DNA of 64,000 nt. It comes from Desulfolutivibrio sulfoxidireducens. Its GTDB lineage: Bacteria; Desulfobacterota; Desulfovibrionia; Desulfovibrionales; Desulfovibrionaceae. Location: positions 2,826,001 through 2,890,000 of the forward strand of contig NZ_CP045508.1 of the NCBI RefSeq assembly GCF_013376475.1, written 5' to 3'. Under the pieces are notes generated by a model. The model ran no database searches and was not told where the DNA came from. It was given only the letters and a program-made list of their open reading frames with translations. Shown here in pieces: positions 37,974 to 46,292 of this stretch. Every line of letters begins with the position of its first letter. Position 1 is the stretch's first letter. A program made the translations under genes and the position numbers.

Positions 37974-37998
37974 TAAGCGAGTCCGTGTGCCGCCGGGA

Positions 37999-39162
37999 CT
38001 AATCCACTCCTCCAGTGACTTCGGAAAACTCCCGCTCATGGAAGACCGAAAGCGGCGGCGCCTCTTCCGGACTCCGTCCGGCCTCGTAATCAAAGGCCTT
38101 CTGGACCCCGGCGGCGGTCATTCGGAAAAGCTCCATGACCGGGACATCGTTGGGGCAGGCGTTGGAGCATTGGCCGCAGCCGACGCAGGCCGCGCTCATG
38201 TGGGCCAGCCGGGTCAGATGGTAGAACAGCGTGTCCGAGGGCAGCTTGAGCGCCCCTTTCTGCTTGGCCCAACTCAGGTATTGCCAGGGCTCGTGGTCGA
38301 AGACGTCGGTGACGAAGACGCATTCCCGGCAGTAGCAGACCGGGCAGGCCACCCGGCAGTTGTAGCAATTGACGCAGCCGGAAAGGAATCGCCCGAGCTT
38401 TTCCAGACTGTCCGTGGCCGCCCGGGTCTTTTCGAACATGGCGTCGCGATAGGCGCCGCGCTCCTGGACCAGGACCGCCAGGGCGCTGGCCCGGTTGTCG
38501 ACAATCTCCCGCCCCGCCTCGGGCAGGGCCAGGCGGTTGATCAGGGCCTGCCCCTTGGGAGTCTGGGAGACCAGGGACATGCTCTTTTCCGGGTCCGTGC
38601 CGAAAAAGCCGATCATACAGTCCGCGGCCCGGGCTGTGGGATGTTCGCAGGCCCGGCAGGCCCGCGACAGGGGCGGCGCGCCTTGGACCTCGCTTACGGG
38701 AATCCCGCCGGGAACAAATGTCCTTAGAAATTCCCGCGAGATGTCCCCGGGGCTTTGCGTGCCGCAAAAGGCGCGATAGTCCGGGTTCGTGAAGGCCCCG
38801 GGGCAATCGACCCCGATGAGCAGGGCGTTTTCCATGCTGCCCTGGTTGAGCTTGGCCAGTTCCACAAAGGCCCGGATCTCGCAGGGCCGCATGACGGCCG
38901 CGATCATGCCCTGGGATTCCCCCCGGGTCAGCCGGCCCAGAAGCCTGGCCGTGTTCAGGGGAAAGGCCGGGGCCAGGGGGTCCGCCTCGTCCAGGCGGTC
39001 CGGGTCCGTGATCAGTGCGGGCATGACGGCCCCGCCGCCGGGCGTGTGCCGCGCGACCATGACCGCCGAGACGCCCTCGTCGGCCAGAATGCGTTTGAGC
39101 ATCTCCCGTAACGCCGAGGCGGGACCCTCGCCGCCGACCTCTATCTTCGCCGTGGTAGCCAT
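37999..39162 (-). CDS. FrhB/FdhB-like iron-sulfur protein
   Basis: Protein of 387 residues related to the beta subunit of F420-reducing hydrogenase and formate dehydrogenase, lacking an obvious F420 requirement. An N-terminal domain (MRPCEIRAFVELAKLNQG, LLIGVDCPGAF, CRACEHP) is followed by a cysteine-rich block (CVNCYNCRVACPVCYCREC) and a C-terminal ferredoxin motif (CVGCGQCSNACPNDVPVMEL). GGAGG precedes ATG 39162. It follows mvhD by 22 bp and is expected to pass electrons between a flavin/NAD(P)H-type donor and HdrA; the donor is not identifiable. Confidence 0.9.
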   Translation of the reverse strand: MATTAKIEVGGEGPASALREMLKRILADEGVSAVMVARHTPGGGAVMPALITDPDRLDEADPLAPAFPLNTARLLGRLTRGESQGMIAAVMRPCEIRAFVELAKLNQGSMENALLIGVDCPGAFTNPDYRAFCGTQSPGDISREFLRTFVPGGIPVSEVQGAPPLSRACRACEHPTARAADCMIGFFGTDPEKSMSLVSQTPKGQALINRLALPEAGREIVDNRASALAVLVQERGAYRDAMFEKTRAATDSLEKLGRFLSGCVNCYNCRVACPVCYCRECVFVTDVFDHEPWQYLSWAKQKGALKLPSDTLFYHLTRLAHMSAACVGCGQCSNACPNDVPVMELFRMTAAGVQKAFDYEAGRSPEEAPPLSVFHEREFSEVTGGVD

Positions 39163-39184
39163 GCCGTCCTCCAAAATGTCGCGG

Positions 39185-39619
39185 TCAGATGACCATGGTG
39201 GTTCCGGCCTCGTTTGGCCCAAGCTCCCTTATGCGCGCCGTCATTTCATTGATGGTGGCCGCGAACTCGTTTCCCTCGCTGGCCCCGACCCAGGTCAGCT
39301 TGAAGCGTCGTTCGTCGATGCCGAAGCGCGGCAGGATCTCCTTTAAGAGCTTCATCCTGCGCCGGGCCTTGTAATTGCCGTTGATGTAGTGGCAGTCGCC
39401 CGGGTGGCAGCCGCTGACCAGGACCGCGTCGGCCCCGGACAAAAGCGCCTTGATCACGTACTTGGGGTCCACCATGCCGGTGCACATCATGCGGATGAGC
39501 CGGACGTTGGGGGACTGGATCATGCGGGCCGTACCGGCCAGGTCGGCGGCGGTATAGGTGCACCAGTTACATACGAAGGCCACGATCGTGGGTTCGAACT
39601 CGTCGTTTGTCCGGTCCAT
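39185..39619 (-). CDS. mvhD: MvhD-like hydrogenase/Hdr iron-sulfur subunit
   Basis: Small electron-transfer protein of 144 residues, the MvhD family that connects HdrA to an electron donor. It has FVCNWCTYTAADLAGTARM, MCTGMVDPKYVIKALLSGADAVLVSGCHPGDCHY and a basic YKARRRMKLLKEIL. The conserved Cys residues bind a [2Fe-2S] cluster in MvhD. GGAGGAA lies just before the ATG at 39619; an ATG four codons earlier overlaps this site. It stands 97 bp after the first hdrA gene. Confidence 0.94.
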   Translation of the reverse strand: MDRTNDEFEPTIVAFVCNWCTYTAADLAGTARMIQSPNVRLIRMMCTGMVDPKYVIKALLSGADAVLVSGCHPGDCHYINGNYKARRRMKLLKEILPRFGIDERRFKLTWVGASEGNEFAATINEMTARIRELGPNEAGTTMVI

Positions 39620-39716
39620 TGCTTCCTCCATGCGGCGCTCCCGCGCGAATGGGACGTTTGCCGATCAACGGCGCTGTTTCTGAAACACGCATTTCATGCG
39701 CGGGATGCACGCGCCA

Positions 39717-41750
39717 CTAGTCCAACGGTTTCGTAGCGACCGACCACAGATCGTCAACAACCGGGGCCGGCTCGTTTTCCCTCAAGAATTCCAGAACCCC
39801 CTCCAGCTCGGCGAACACCGCCTTTTCCGTGAAATGCCTGATCTGGGCCGCGCCGCTCGGGCAGTATCCGGCGCAGGAGCCGCAGCCCTTGCACATGGCC
39901 TCGTTGACCACGGCCACGTTGCGGCGGTCGTCGAACTCGATGGCCGAGTACGGGCAAAGCCCGACGCAGATCCTGCACCCGACGCAGATGTCGGGATTGA
40001 TGAAGCTGGTGGTCGGGGAGATGGTCACCTCGCCCTTGGCGGCCAGGGCCAGGGCCTGGCAGGCCGCGCCCGAGGCGTGGGACACGGCGTCCGGGATGTC
40101 CTTTGGCCCCTGGCAGGCCCCGGCCAGGAAGATGCCGTCCGTGGCTGTGGAGACCGGCCCGAGCTTGGGGTGCTCCTCCAGGAAGAACTTGTCCATGCCC
40201 TGGCTTATGCCGAAGACCCTGGCCACCTGGGGCGTGTCCTGGCGCGGCTGCATGGCCGTGCACAAGATGACCATGTCCACCGGCACGCGCAGATTCCGCC
40301 CGAGCAGCGTGTCCTCGCAGACCACCGTCAGCCTGCCCTCCTCCTCCGGCGACCTGGCCTCGTCCGTGATCTCGGCCGGACGGCCGCGAATGAAGGTCAC
40401 GCCCTCCTCCTGGACCCGGCGGTAGAATTCCTCATAGCCTTTGCCGAAGCAGCGCATGTCGATGTAGAAATTGTAGATCTTGACGTGGTGCCCGACCTTG
40501 TCCTTGATCAGGTGGTCGTATTTGAGGGCGTACATGCAGCACACCCGGGAACAGTACGGATGGTGGTTCGCGTCCCGGCTGCCCACGCAATGAATGATGC
40601 CTACGGATTCCGGGGCCTTGCCGTTTTTCATGACGATCTTGCCGCCGGTCGGGCCCACGGCGTTGTTTAGGCGTTCGAACTGCAGGCCGGTGTAGACCTC
40701 GGGGTAGCGGCCGAAGCCGTACTGGGTCAGCGGGGTGGGATCGAGGATGTCGAAGCCGGTGGCGATGACGATGGAGCCCACGTCCAACACCAACTCGGTT
40801 TCGGTCTGGGTGAAGTCGATGGCCCCGGAGGGACAGTTCTTCTCGCAGACCCGGCACTTGCCCTTGCGGAAATACAGACAGCTCTCGGTGTCGATGACCG
40901 GCTTGTTGGGCACGCTCTGGGGCGAATTGCGGTAGATGGCCTTTCGGGTGCCGATGCCCTCCTCGAATTCGCTGGGGACCTTCTTGGGACACTTCTCCAT
41001 GCACAGTCCGCAGCCGGTGCACAGGTTCTCGTTGATGTACCGGGGCTTTTTCTTGACCGTGACCGTGTAGTTGCCGACAAATCCCTTGACCGCGACCACC
41101 TCGGAGTAGGTCATGAGGTTGATGCGCGGCTCCTGGGACACGGCCACCATCTTCGGGGTCGAGATGCAGGCCGCGCAGTCCAGAGTGGGAAAGGTCTTGT
41201 CGAACTGGGCCATGTGTCCGCCGATGGAGGAGGCGCGCTCCACCAGGTGGACGTTGAACCCGGCCTTGGAGATGTCCAGGGCCGCCTGAATGCCCGCGAT
41301 CCCGGCCCCGACCACCATGACGTCGGGATGGACCTTTTCCTTCCGGGAATAGAGCCGCTGGTGGTAGTTCACCCGGTCCACGGCGGCGGCCACCAGGTGC
41401 TTGGCCTTTTTCGTGGCCTCCTCCCGATCCGCGGTCACCCAGGAACAATGCTCCCGGATGCAGGTCATCTGGAAGAGAAAGGGGTTCAGCCCGCCCCGCA
41501 GGCAGGCGTTCTGAAAGGTTTTTTCGTGGAGCCTGGGGGAACAGGAGGCCACCACCACCCGGTTGAGCCCCTTTCCCCGAATGTCCCGAATGATGGTCTC
41601 CTGCCCGGGGTCCGAACACATGAACTTGTAGTCCCTGGCCACGACGACGTTTTTCAGGCCCGAGGCATAGGCGGCCACCTGAGAGACATCCACTTTGCCG
41701 GCGATGTTGGTGCCGCAGTGGCAGACGTACACTCCGATTCTGTTGGCCAT
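39717..41750 (-). CDS. hdrA: Heterodisulfide reductase subunit A-like (HdrA)
   Basis: FAD- and iron-sulfur-containing subunit of 677 residues, the electron-bifurcating hub in methanogen Hdr. The N-terminal domain has VYVCHCGTNI and VVVASCSPRLHE. The FAD fold is VVGAGIAGIQAALDISKAGF (147-166) and the DCAACI motif 191-196. Ferredoxin motifs are CTGCGLCMEKCP (244-255), CRVCEKNCP, CVGCRICVGLCP and CKGCGSCAGYCP. GGGAG precedes ATG 41750. It is the first gene of the cluster and lies divergent from the sensor kinase at 42367. Confidence 0.96.
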   Translation of the reverse strand: MANRIGVYVCHCGTNIAGKVDVSQVAAYASGLKNVVVARDYKFMCSDPGQETIIRDIRGKGLNRVVVASCSPRLHEKTFQNACLRGGLNPFLFQMTCIREHCSWVTADREEATKKAKHLVAAAVDRVNYHQRLYSRKEKVHPDVMVVGAGIAGIQAALDISKAGFNVHLVERASSIGGHMAQFDKTFPTLDCAACISTPKMVAVSQEPRINLMTYSEVVAVKGFVGNYTVTVKKKPRYINENLCTGCGLCMEKCPKKVPSEFEEGIGTRKAIYRNSPQSVPNKPVIDTESCLYFRKGKCRVCEKNCPSGAIDFTQTETELVLDVGSIVIATGFDILDPTPLTQYGFGRYPEVYTGLQFERLNNAVGPTGGKIVMKNGKAPESVGIIHCVGSRDANHHPYCSRVCCMYALKYDHLIKDKVGHHVKIYNFYIDMRCFGKGYEEFYRRVQEEGVTFIRGRPAEITDEARSPEEEGRLTVVCEDTLLGRNLRVPVDMVILCTAMQPRQDTPQVARVFGISQGMDKFFLEEHPKLGPVSTATDGIFLAGACQGPKDIPDAVSHASGAACQALALAAKGEVTISPTTSFINPDICVGCRICVGLCPYSAIEFDDRRNVAVVNEAMCKGCGSCAGYCPSGAAQIRHFTEKAVFAELEGVLEFLRENEPAPVVDDLWSVATKPLD

Positions 41751-42102
41751 TTCGCGTGCTCCCTTCAGGCGGCGGCGCGGCCGGGCCCTGTCGGCCGCGC
41801 CGCCCTGTTCGTGCCGTCTCGTTGTCCGAGTTCTCCGGGAAAAACGCCCTGGTGCCTTGGGCACCCACCGGGCGTGCCGTTCACGTCAGCCGGGACTCGG
41901 GTTGCCTTCTCGAATCGCCTCCATGCGCCCACGTGGCGTCATGAAGCAGAACCCGCGATGATCATGGTGAAAACTGGTCACGCCTTTTCTTTGCACGATT
42001 CCAAGAAGCATACCCGAATGGATACATTGTTTGAATTCAGGATATTACCATGTGCTGCCGGTTATTTCCGGACCTGAACCGCTGGTTTTTCCGGCCCTTT
42101 TT

Positions 42103-42137
42103 GTCTTGCCTGAAAAGAAAGTCTTGTTTGACAAGAC
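42103..42137. promoter_or_regulatory. Two adjacent 17-bp palindromic operator sites
   Basis: GTCTTGCCTGAAAAGAA (42103) and GTCTTGTTTGACAAGAC (42121) are spaced 18 bp start to start; the second is a perfect GTCTT-N7-AAGAC palindrome. They probably bind a dimeric regulator side by side. Confidence 0.65.
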
Positions 42138-42230
42138 AATTCCTCTGGCATGGCGGTCTTTCGTTCGGTGATCGGGATGCGATCCGGTCCGATTCCGAGA
42201 TGTGTTTCGCTGTGCGGTTTCGGGCGTTTC

Positions 42231-42247
42231 GTCTTACGCGACAAGAC
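42231..42247. promoter_or_regulatory. 17-bp palindromic operator site
   Basis: GTCTTACGCGACAAGAC, another perfect GTCTT-N7-AAGAC copy sharing the right half GACAAGAC with the site at 42121, 110 bp away. Confidence 0.65.
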
Positions 42248-42366
42248 AAAAAAAATGAGACATGTCGCGACCTCGTGTGCGACATTGACTATTCCCCTCC
42301 CCATGATAGAACCAATTCAAAAGTTCACAACCCTGGAGGCTTTTCAATAGTCTAGAGAGGGGAAAC

Positions 42367-44397
42367 ATGCCGATGAGACCCCGAGGGTTTTCTTCAAATC
42401 CGAGTTCGGCCGGGAGGCTTCAGAGAAGAAAGGGGATCCGCAGGGACGTCCATGCCGGGCGGAAAAGGGAAAGCGCGCCGAGGGACTCCGGGACGACGGA
42501 CCTGACGGGGAGCCTGCCGGCTTTTTTCATTCCGCAGCCGCACGACAACTACGATTACGTGGTGCTTATCAGCCCCGAAGGTCGGATTCTGTCCAGCGAC
42601 CTGGCCTTGCCCAGGCGTCTGGGCGTGGTGCCGGCGGACTTCCTCGGGGCCGACATCTATTCGTTTTTCGACCCCGAGTCCGCCGCCTTGCGCCGAAAGG
42701 CCGCCGCCATGGTCTTATGTTCGGGGGAGCCCCTGTGCTATTGCGACGAATCCAGGCCCGGACGCATCTACGACACCCGGATCATCCCCGTGTACGGTCC
42801 GGAACGCCGCATCGACGCCCTGACCATCTTTGTCCGGGACATCACCTCCGAGGAGCGGGCCGAGAGGGAACGCCACAAACTGGCCGCGGCCATCGAGCAG
42901 GCGGCGGAGGCGGTGATCATCGCGGACCCCAACTTCAACATCGAATACGTCAACCAGGCCTTCGAGGACATGACCGGCTATTCCCGCAAAGAGGTTTTCG
43001 GGCGCGACCTGGAGAGTTTTTACACCGGCCGGCTCCAGGAGGAGCAATTCAAGCTGTGCGCCAAGTTGCTGGCAAAAGGCGAGGTCTGCGCGGACCGTTT
43101 TCATCTGGTGTCCAAGACGGGCGAGGTCTGCGTATGCGACCAGTCCGTGTCCTCGGTCCGGGCCAAATACGGCGTCAACCTCGGGTATGTTTTCGTCTGG
43201 CGCGACGCCACCCAGGTCTCCAAGCTGGAGGAGCAGTTGCGCCGGGCCCAGAAGATGGAGGCCATCGGTGCCCTGGCCAGCGGCATCGCCCATGATTTCA
43301 ACAACATTCTCGGCCCCATCATCCTGCACGCCGAGCTGTGTCTGAGCAGGATGCACGAGCGCCCCCCCTTGGAAAGCTCCCTGCCCGAGATTCTCGAGGC
43401 CGCCAAAAGGGCCAAGGCCTTGGCCGGGCAGCTCCTGCACCTGGGACGCGACCGGGGAAAGGACACCCCCATCCCCTTCCGCTTGAGCACGCTGATCAAG
43501 GAATGCGTCACGCTGCTCAAGCCCGGCCTGTCCCCGGACATACGCGTCAAGCTTCAACTCGATTCCCGGTCCGACCTGATCCTGGCCGACCCGGACCATG
43601 TCCATCAGGTGATCATGAACCTGGCGACCAATGCCGCGGACGCCATGCGCGAAGCCGGCGGGGACCTGACCTTCGCCATCTCCGAAGAGACCGTCGGTGA
43701 AACGAACTGGAGCCGGCATTCCGGCCTTCCGGCCGGGAAATACATCCGCCTCACGGTCAGCGACACCGGGCACGGCATGTCCCCCACCTGCCTGGAGAGG
43801 ATTTTCGAGCCCTTTTTCAGCACCAAGGCCAGGACCGGGGGCGTGGGACTGGGCTTAAGCGTGGTCCAAAACATCGTGGCCCGCCTGCGGGGGGCCCTCG
43901 ACGTGGAAAGCGAACCGGGCAAGGGGACGTCCTTCCACATCTTTTTCCCCATGTCGGACGTCCCGGAGGCCGTGGCCCCGCAGCCGCGACACACCATGCC
44001 GCTGCCCCGGAACACGGCCCGGATATTGTTCGTGGACGACGACGAGGCCACGGCCGTCAGCCTGACGGCGGCCCTGACCGGACTGGGCTACGCCGTGGAG
44101 TGTAGAGTGACGGCCGTCGAGGCCCTGAGGGCCTTTTTGCGCCGTCCGGAGGGATTCGACCTGGCCATGCTCGACCTGTTCATGCCTCATATGAACGGCC
44201 TGGCCCTGGCCAAAGAGCTCATGTACGTCCGTCCCGACCTGCCCGTGGTTCTTTTTTCCGCCTATACCGACAGGGTCTCGTCCGAGGAAATGAGGCAATG
44301 CGGCATCAAGGCCTTTTTGTCCAAACCCTTTGACATGGCGACCCTGGACAAGACCATCCGCCAGGCCTGCGGCCAGGATGCGTACGAAGGGCCTTGA
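42367..44397 (+). CDS. Hybrid sensor kinase (PAS-PAS-HisKA-ATPase-receiver)
   Basis: Cytosolic kinase of 676 residues with no membrane helix. Two PAS domains (about 55-165; 170-290, with AAEAVIIADPNFNIEYVNQAFEDMTGYSRKEVFG read in two parts) precede the HisKA H box (MEAIGALASGIAHDFNNILGP) and the ATPase (MNLATNAADAM, DTGHGMS, GVGLGLSVVQNIV). The C-terminal receiver has ILFVDDDEATA, LAMLDLFMPHMNG and FLSKPFD. The first PAS contains CSGEPLCYCDES, cysteines that could sense redox. GAGGGG precedes the ATG. The NtrC-type regulator follows 148 bp later, and the Hdr operon is divergent. Confidence 0.93.
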   Translation: MPMRPRGFSSNPSSAGRLQRRKGIRRDVHAGRKRESAPRDSGTTDLTGSLPAFFIPQPHDNYDYVVLISPEGRILSSDLALPRRLGVVPADFLGADIYSFFDPESAALRRKAAAMVLCSGEPLCYCDESRPGRIYDTRIIPVYGPERRIDALTIFVRDITSEERAERERHKLAAAIEQAAEAVIIADPNFNIEYVNQAFEDMTGYSRKEVFGRDLESFYTGRLQEEQFKLCAKLLAKGEVCADRFHLVSKTGEVCVCDQSVSSVRAKYGVNLGYVFVWRDATQVSKLEEQLRRAQKMEAIGALASGIAHDFNNILGPIILHAELCLSRMHERPPLESSLPEILEAAKRAKALAGQLLHLGRDRGKDTPIPFRLSTLIKECVTLLKPGLSPDIRVKLQLDSRSDLILADPDHVHQVIMNLATNAADAMREAGGDLTFAISEETVGETNWSRHSGLPAGKYIRLTVSDTGHGMSPTCLERIFEPFFSTKARTGGVGLGLSVVQNIVARLRGALDVESEPGKGTSFHIFFPMSDVPEAVAPQPRHTMPLPRNTARILFVDDDEATAVSLTAALTGLGYAVECRVTAVEALRAFLRRPEGFDLAMLDLFMPHMNGLALAKELMYVRPDLPVVLFSAYTDRVSSEEMRQCGIKAFLSKPFDMATLDKTIRQACGQDAYEGP

Positions 44398-44545
44398 CGG
44401 GAAAAGAGGTGTCGGCTTTCGCGACGTGGAGCAAAGTTCGGGCCGAGGCCTTTCCCGCCGCCCTGACCGGCGAGCCTGCCTCACGGATTCCATTCAGGAC
44501 GCGACACTAGCAAATCGACCCGGGAGCGTGTAGACGACGATTCTT

Positions 44546-45955
44546 ATGGGCAACATCCTCATCATCGACGACGACACAAGCTTCTGCCGCGCCCTGGTGG
44601 CCGTGATTTCCGAAATGGATCTTCACGTTGAAACCGCGCACACGCTGGGCGAAGGCCTGAAAAAAATCCGGCGGGGCGGGTACGACGTGGTCATTCTGGA
44701 CGTGGTCCTGCCCGACGGCAACGGCCTGGACGCCATCGTCGAGATAGGGGAGGCCCCGGACCAGCCGGAGATCATCATCCTTACCGGCTCGGGCGACCCG
44801 GACGGGGCGGAGTTGGCCGTCAAAAGCGGGGCCTGGGACTACATCACCAAGCCGCCGACCATGAACAAGATCCGCCTGCCGGTGGCCCGGGCTGTGGAAT
44901 ACCACGCCCGCAAGGCCGCGCGGCCGCCCGAGGCGCTTCGGCGCGAGGCGATCATCGGCGGCAGCCAGGCCCTTCGGGCCTGCCTGGACATGGTCGCCAG
45001 GGCCGCGAAAAGCGCCTCCAACGTCCTGATCACCGGCGAGACCGGCACGGGCAAGGAGCTCTTCGCCCGGGCCATCCATCAAAACAGCGACCGCAAGGAC
45101 TGCCCCTTCGTGGTGGTGGACTGCGCGGCCCTGCCCGAGCATCTGGTGGAAAGCATGCTCTTCGGGCACGAGAAGGGCGCCTTCACCACGGCGGACAAGC
45201 GGCATGTCGGGCTGATCAGGCAGGCCCACGGCGGCGTCCTGTTTCTGGACGAGGTGGGCGAACTGCCCCTGGAGGTCCAGAAGGCCTTTTTGCGCGTGCT
45301 CCAAGAGCGCCGCTTCCGACCCGTCGGCGGGACGCGGGAGGAGGAGAGCGACTTTCGGGTGGTGGCCGCCACCAACAGGGACCTGGACGAGATGGTGGCC
45401 GCCTGGCGATTCCGACAGGACCTGCTCTTCCGGTTGCGGACCATCACCATCGACCTGCCCCCCCTGCGGGAGCGCACCGGCGACATCGAGGCCCTGGCCC
45501 GCCATTTTCTGGAAACGCTGACCAGGGAAACGGACGGCGGGCCCAAGCGGACCTCCCCTGAATTCTGGGGGGCTCTCCTGGAATATACCTGGCCCGGCAA
45601 CGTGCGCGAACTCGGAAACGCCCTGGAGAGCGCCCTGGCCGCGGCGGGAAACGATCCGGTCCTTTTGCCCCGCCATCTGCCGATCAACATCCGGGCCATG
45701 CTCGCCCGCATGTCCGTGAACGGGGGCCCTTGCCAGGCCGACCTTGAGCCCATGGAGGAGCGCATCGTCTTTAGCCACGACAACTTCCCGACCATCAAGG
45801 ACTTTCGCACCGACGCCCTGGCCAGGGTGGAGCATCGCTACCTGGCCGAGCTTTTGCGCGTCTCGGAGGGAAAGATACAGCGGGCCTGCGCCCTTTCCGG
45901 CCTGTCCAGGGCCAGGCTGTACGCCCTGATGAAGCAGTATTCCATCGAACGCTGA
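44546..45955 (+). CDS. NtrC-family response regulator with altered sigma-54 loop (GAFTTA)
   Basis: Response regulator of 469 residues. The receiver (1-120) has ILIIDDD and phosphoacceptor Asp52 in VILDVVLPDGNG. The AAA+ domain (133-370) has Walker A GETGTGKE (164-171), Walker B VLFLDEVGEL and arginine-finger region FRQDLLFRL. A Fis-type HTH ends the protein (KIQRACALSGLSRARLYALMKQY). The loop that contacts sigma-54, normally GAFTGA, reads GAFTTA at 211-216. It lies between the kinase and an FrhB-like gene and close to a repeated palindrome it may bind. Confidence 0.92.
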   Translation: MGNILIIDDDTSFCRALVAVISEMDLHVETAHTLGEGLKKIRRGGYDVVILDVVLPDGNGLDAIVEIGEAPDQPEIIILTGSGDPDGAELAVKSGAWDYITKPPTMNKIRLPVARAVEYHARKAARPPEALRREAIIGGSQALRACLDMVARAAKSASNVLITGETGTGKELFARAIHQNSDRKDCPFVVVDCAALPEHLVESMLFGHEKGAFTTADKRHVGLIRQAHGGVLFLDEVGELPLEVQKAFLRVLQERRFRPVGGTREEESDFRVVAATNRDLDEMVAAWRFRQDLLFRLRTITIDLPPLRERTGDIEALARHFLETLTRETDGGPKRTSPEFWGALLEYTWPGNVRELGNALESALAAAGNDPVLLPRHLPINIRAMLARMSVNGGPCQADLEPMEERIVFSHDNFPTIKDFRTDALARVEHRYLAELLRVSEGKIQRACALSGLSRARLYALMKQYSIER

Positions 45956-46292
45956 TCCCGCGGGCACGGTCTTTCTCCGGAGTTTCCGTCCGATCGTCTT
46001 TTCCGGCAAGACGATATCTTCACCCCCCGGTCTCCTCATTCTCGCGCAGCATGCTCTTTCCCTTGTATTTTTCTGTTCCCTCCCGAGCCATTCCCGACAT
46101 ATTCTTGAAAAAGAATACAATTCCAGCCTGAAAAGACATGTTTCGCGGATTTACCGGCCGTTTCCCCTGGCGCATCTCGGGATTTTTTGGGGCTATTCCA
46201 TGAAATAACTGAATATTCTCATCAAAGGAACGTTTCTTGTTTCACGAGAACAAACACGTGAAAACATGCCCGGCGCCAAAAGGAGAATGGTC
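45956..46292 (+). promoter_or_regulatory. Upstream region of the FrhB-like gene with two operator-like palindromes
   Basis: GTCTTTTCCGGCAAGAC (45996-46012), extended by ATC/GAT flanks, is a perfect GTCTT-N7-AAGAC site. TTCTTGTTTCACGAGAA (46234-46250) is a diverged copy sharing TCTTGTTT with the site at 42121. ATTCTTGAAAAAGAAT at 46101-46116 is a third palindrome of other spacing. I see no convincing -24/-12 promoter. Confidence 0.55.

Larger units (their letters stand above)
41751..42366. promoter_or_regulatory. Divergent regulatory region between hdrA and the sensor kinase
   Basis: 616 bp without a supported gene. It holds three 17-bp palindromic sites (42103-42119, 42121-42137, 42231-42247) of form GTCTT-N7-AAGAC, one with a 1-base end mismatch. 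A perfect TGTCGC-N10-GCGACA repeat lies at 42263-42284, directly before TTGACT (42285-42290), which with a weak TAGAAC at 42307 may be the kinase promoter. No sigma-54 promoter (GG-N10-GC context) was found on the hdrA side. Confidence 0.6.

Noticed and set aside
45996-46012. Terminator hairpin after the NtrC-type regulator
   Set aside because: No T run follows on either strand, and the sequence matches the palindromes at 42121 and 42231.
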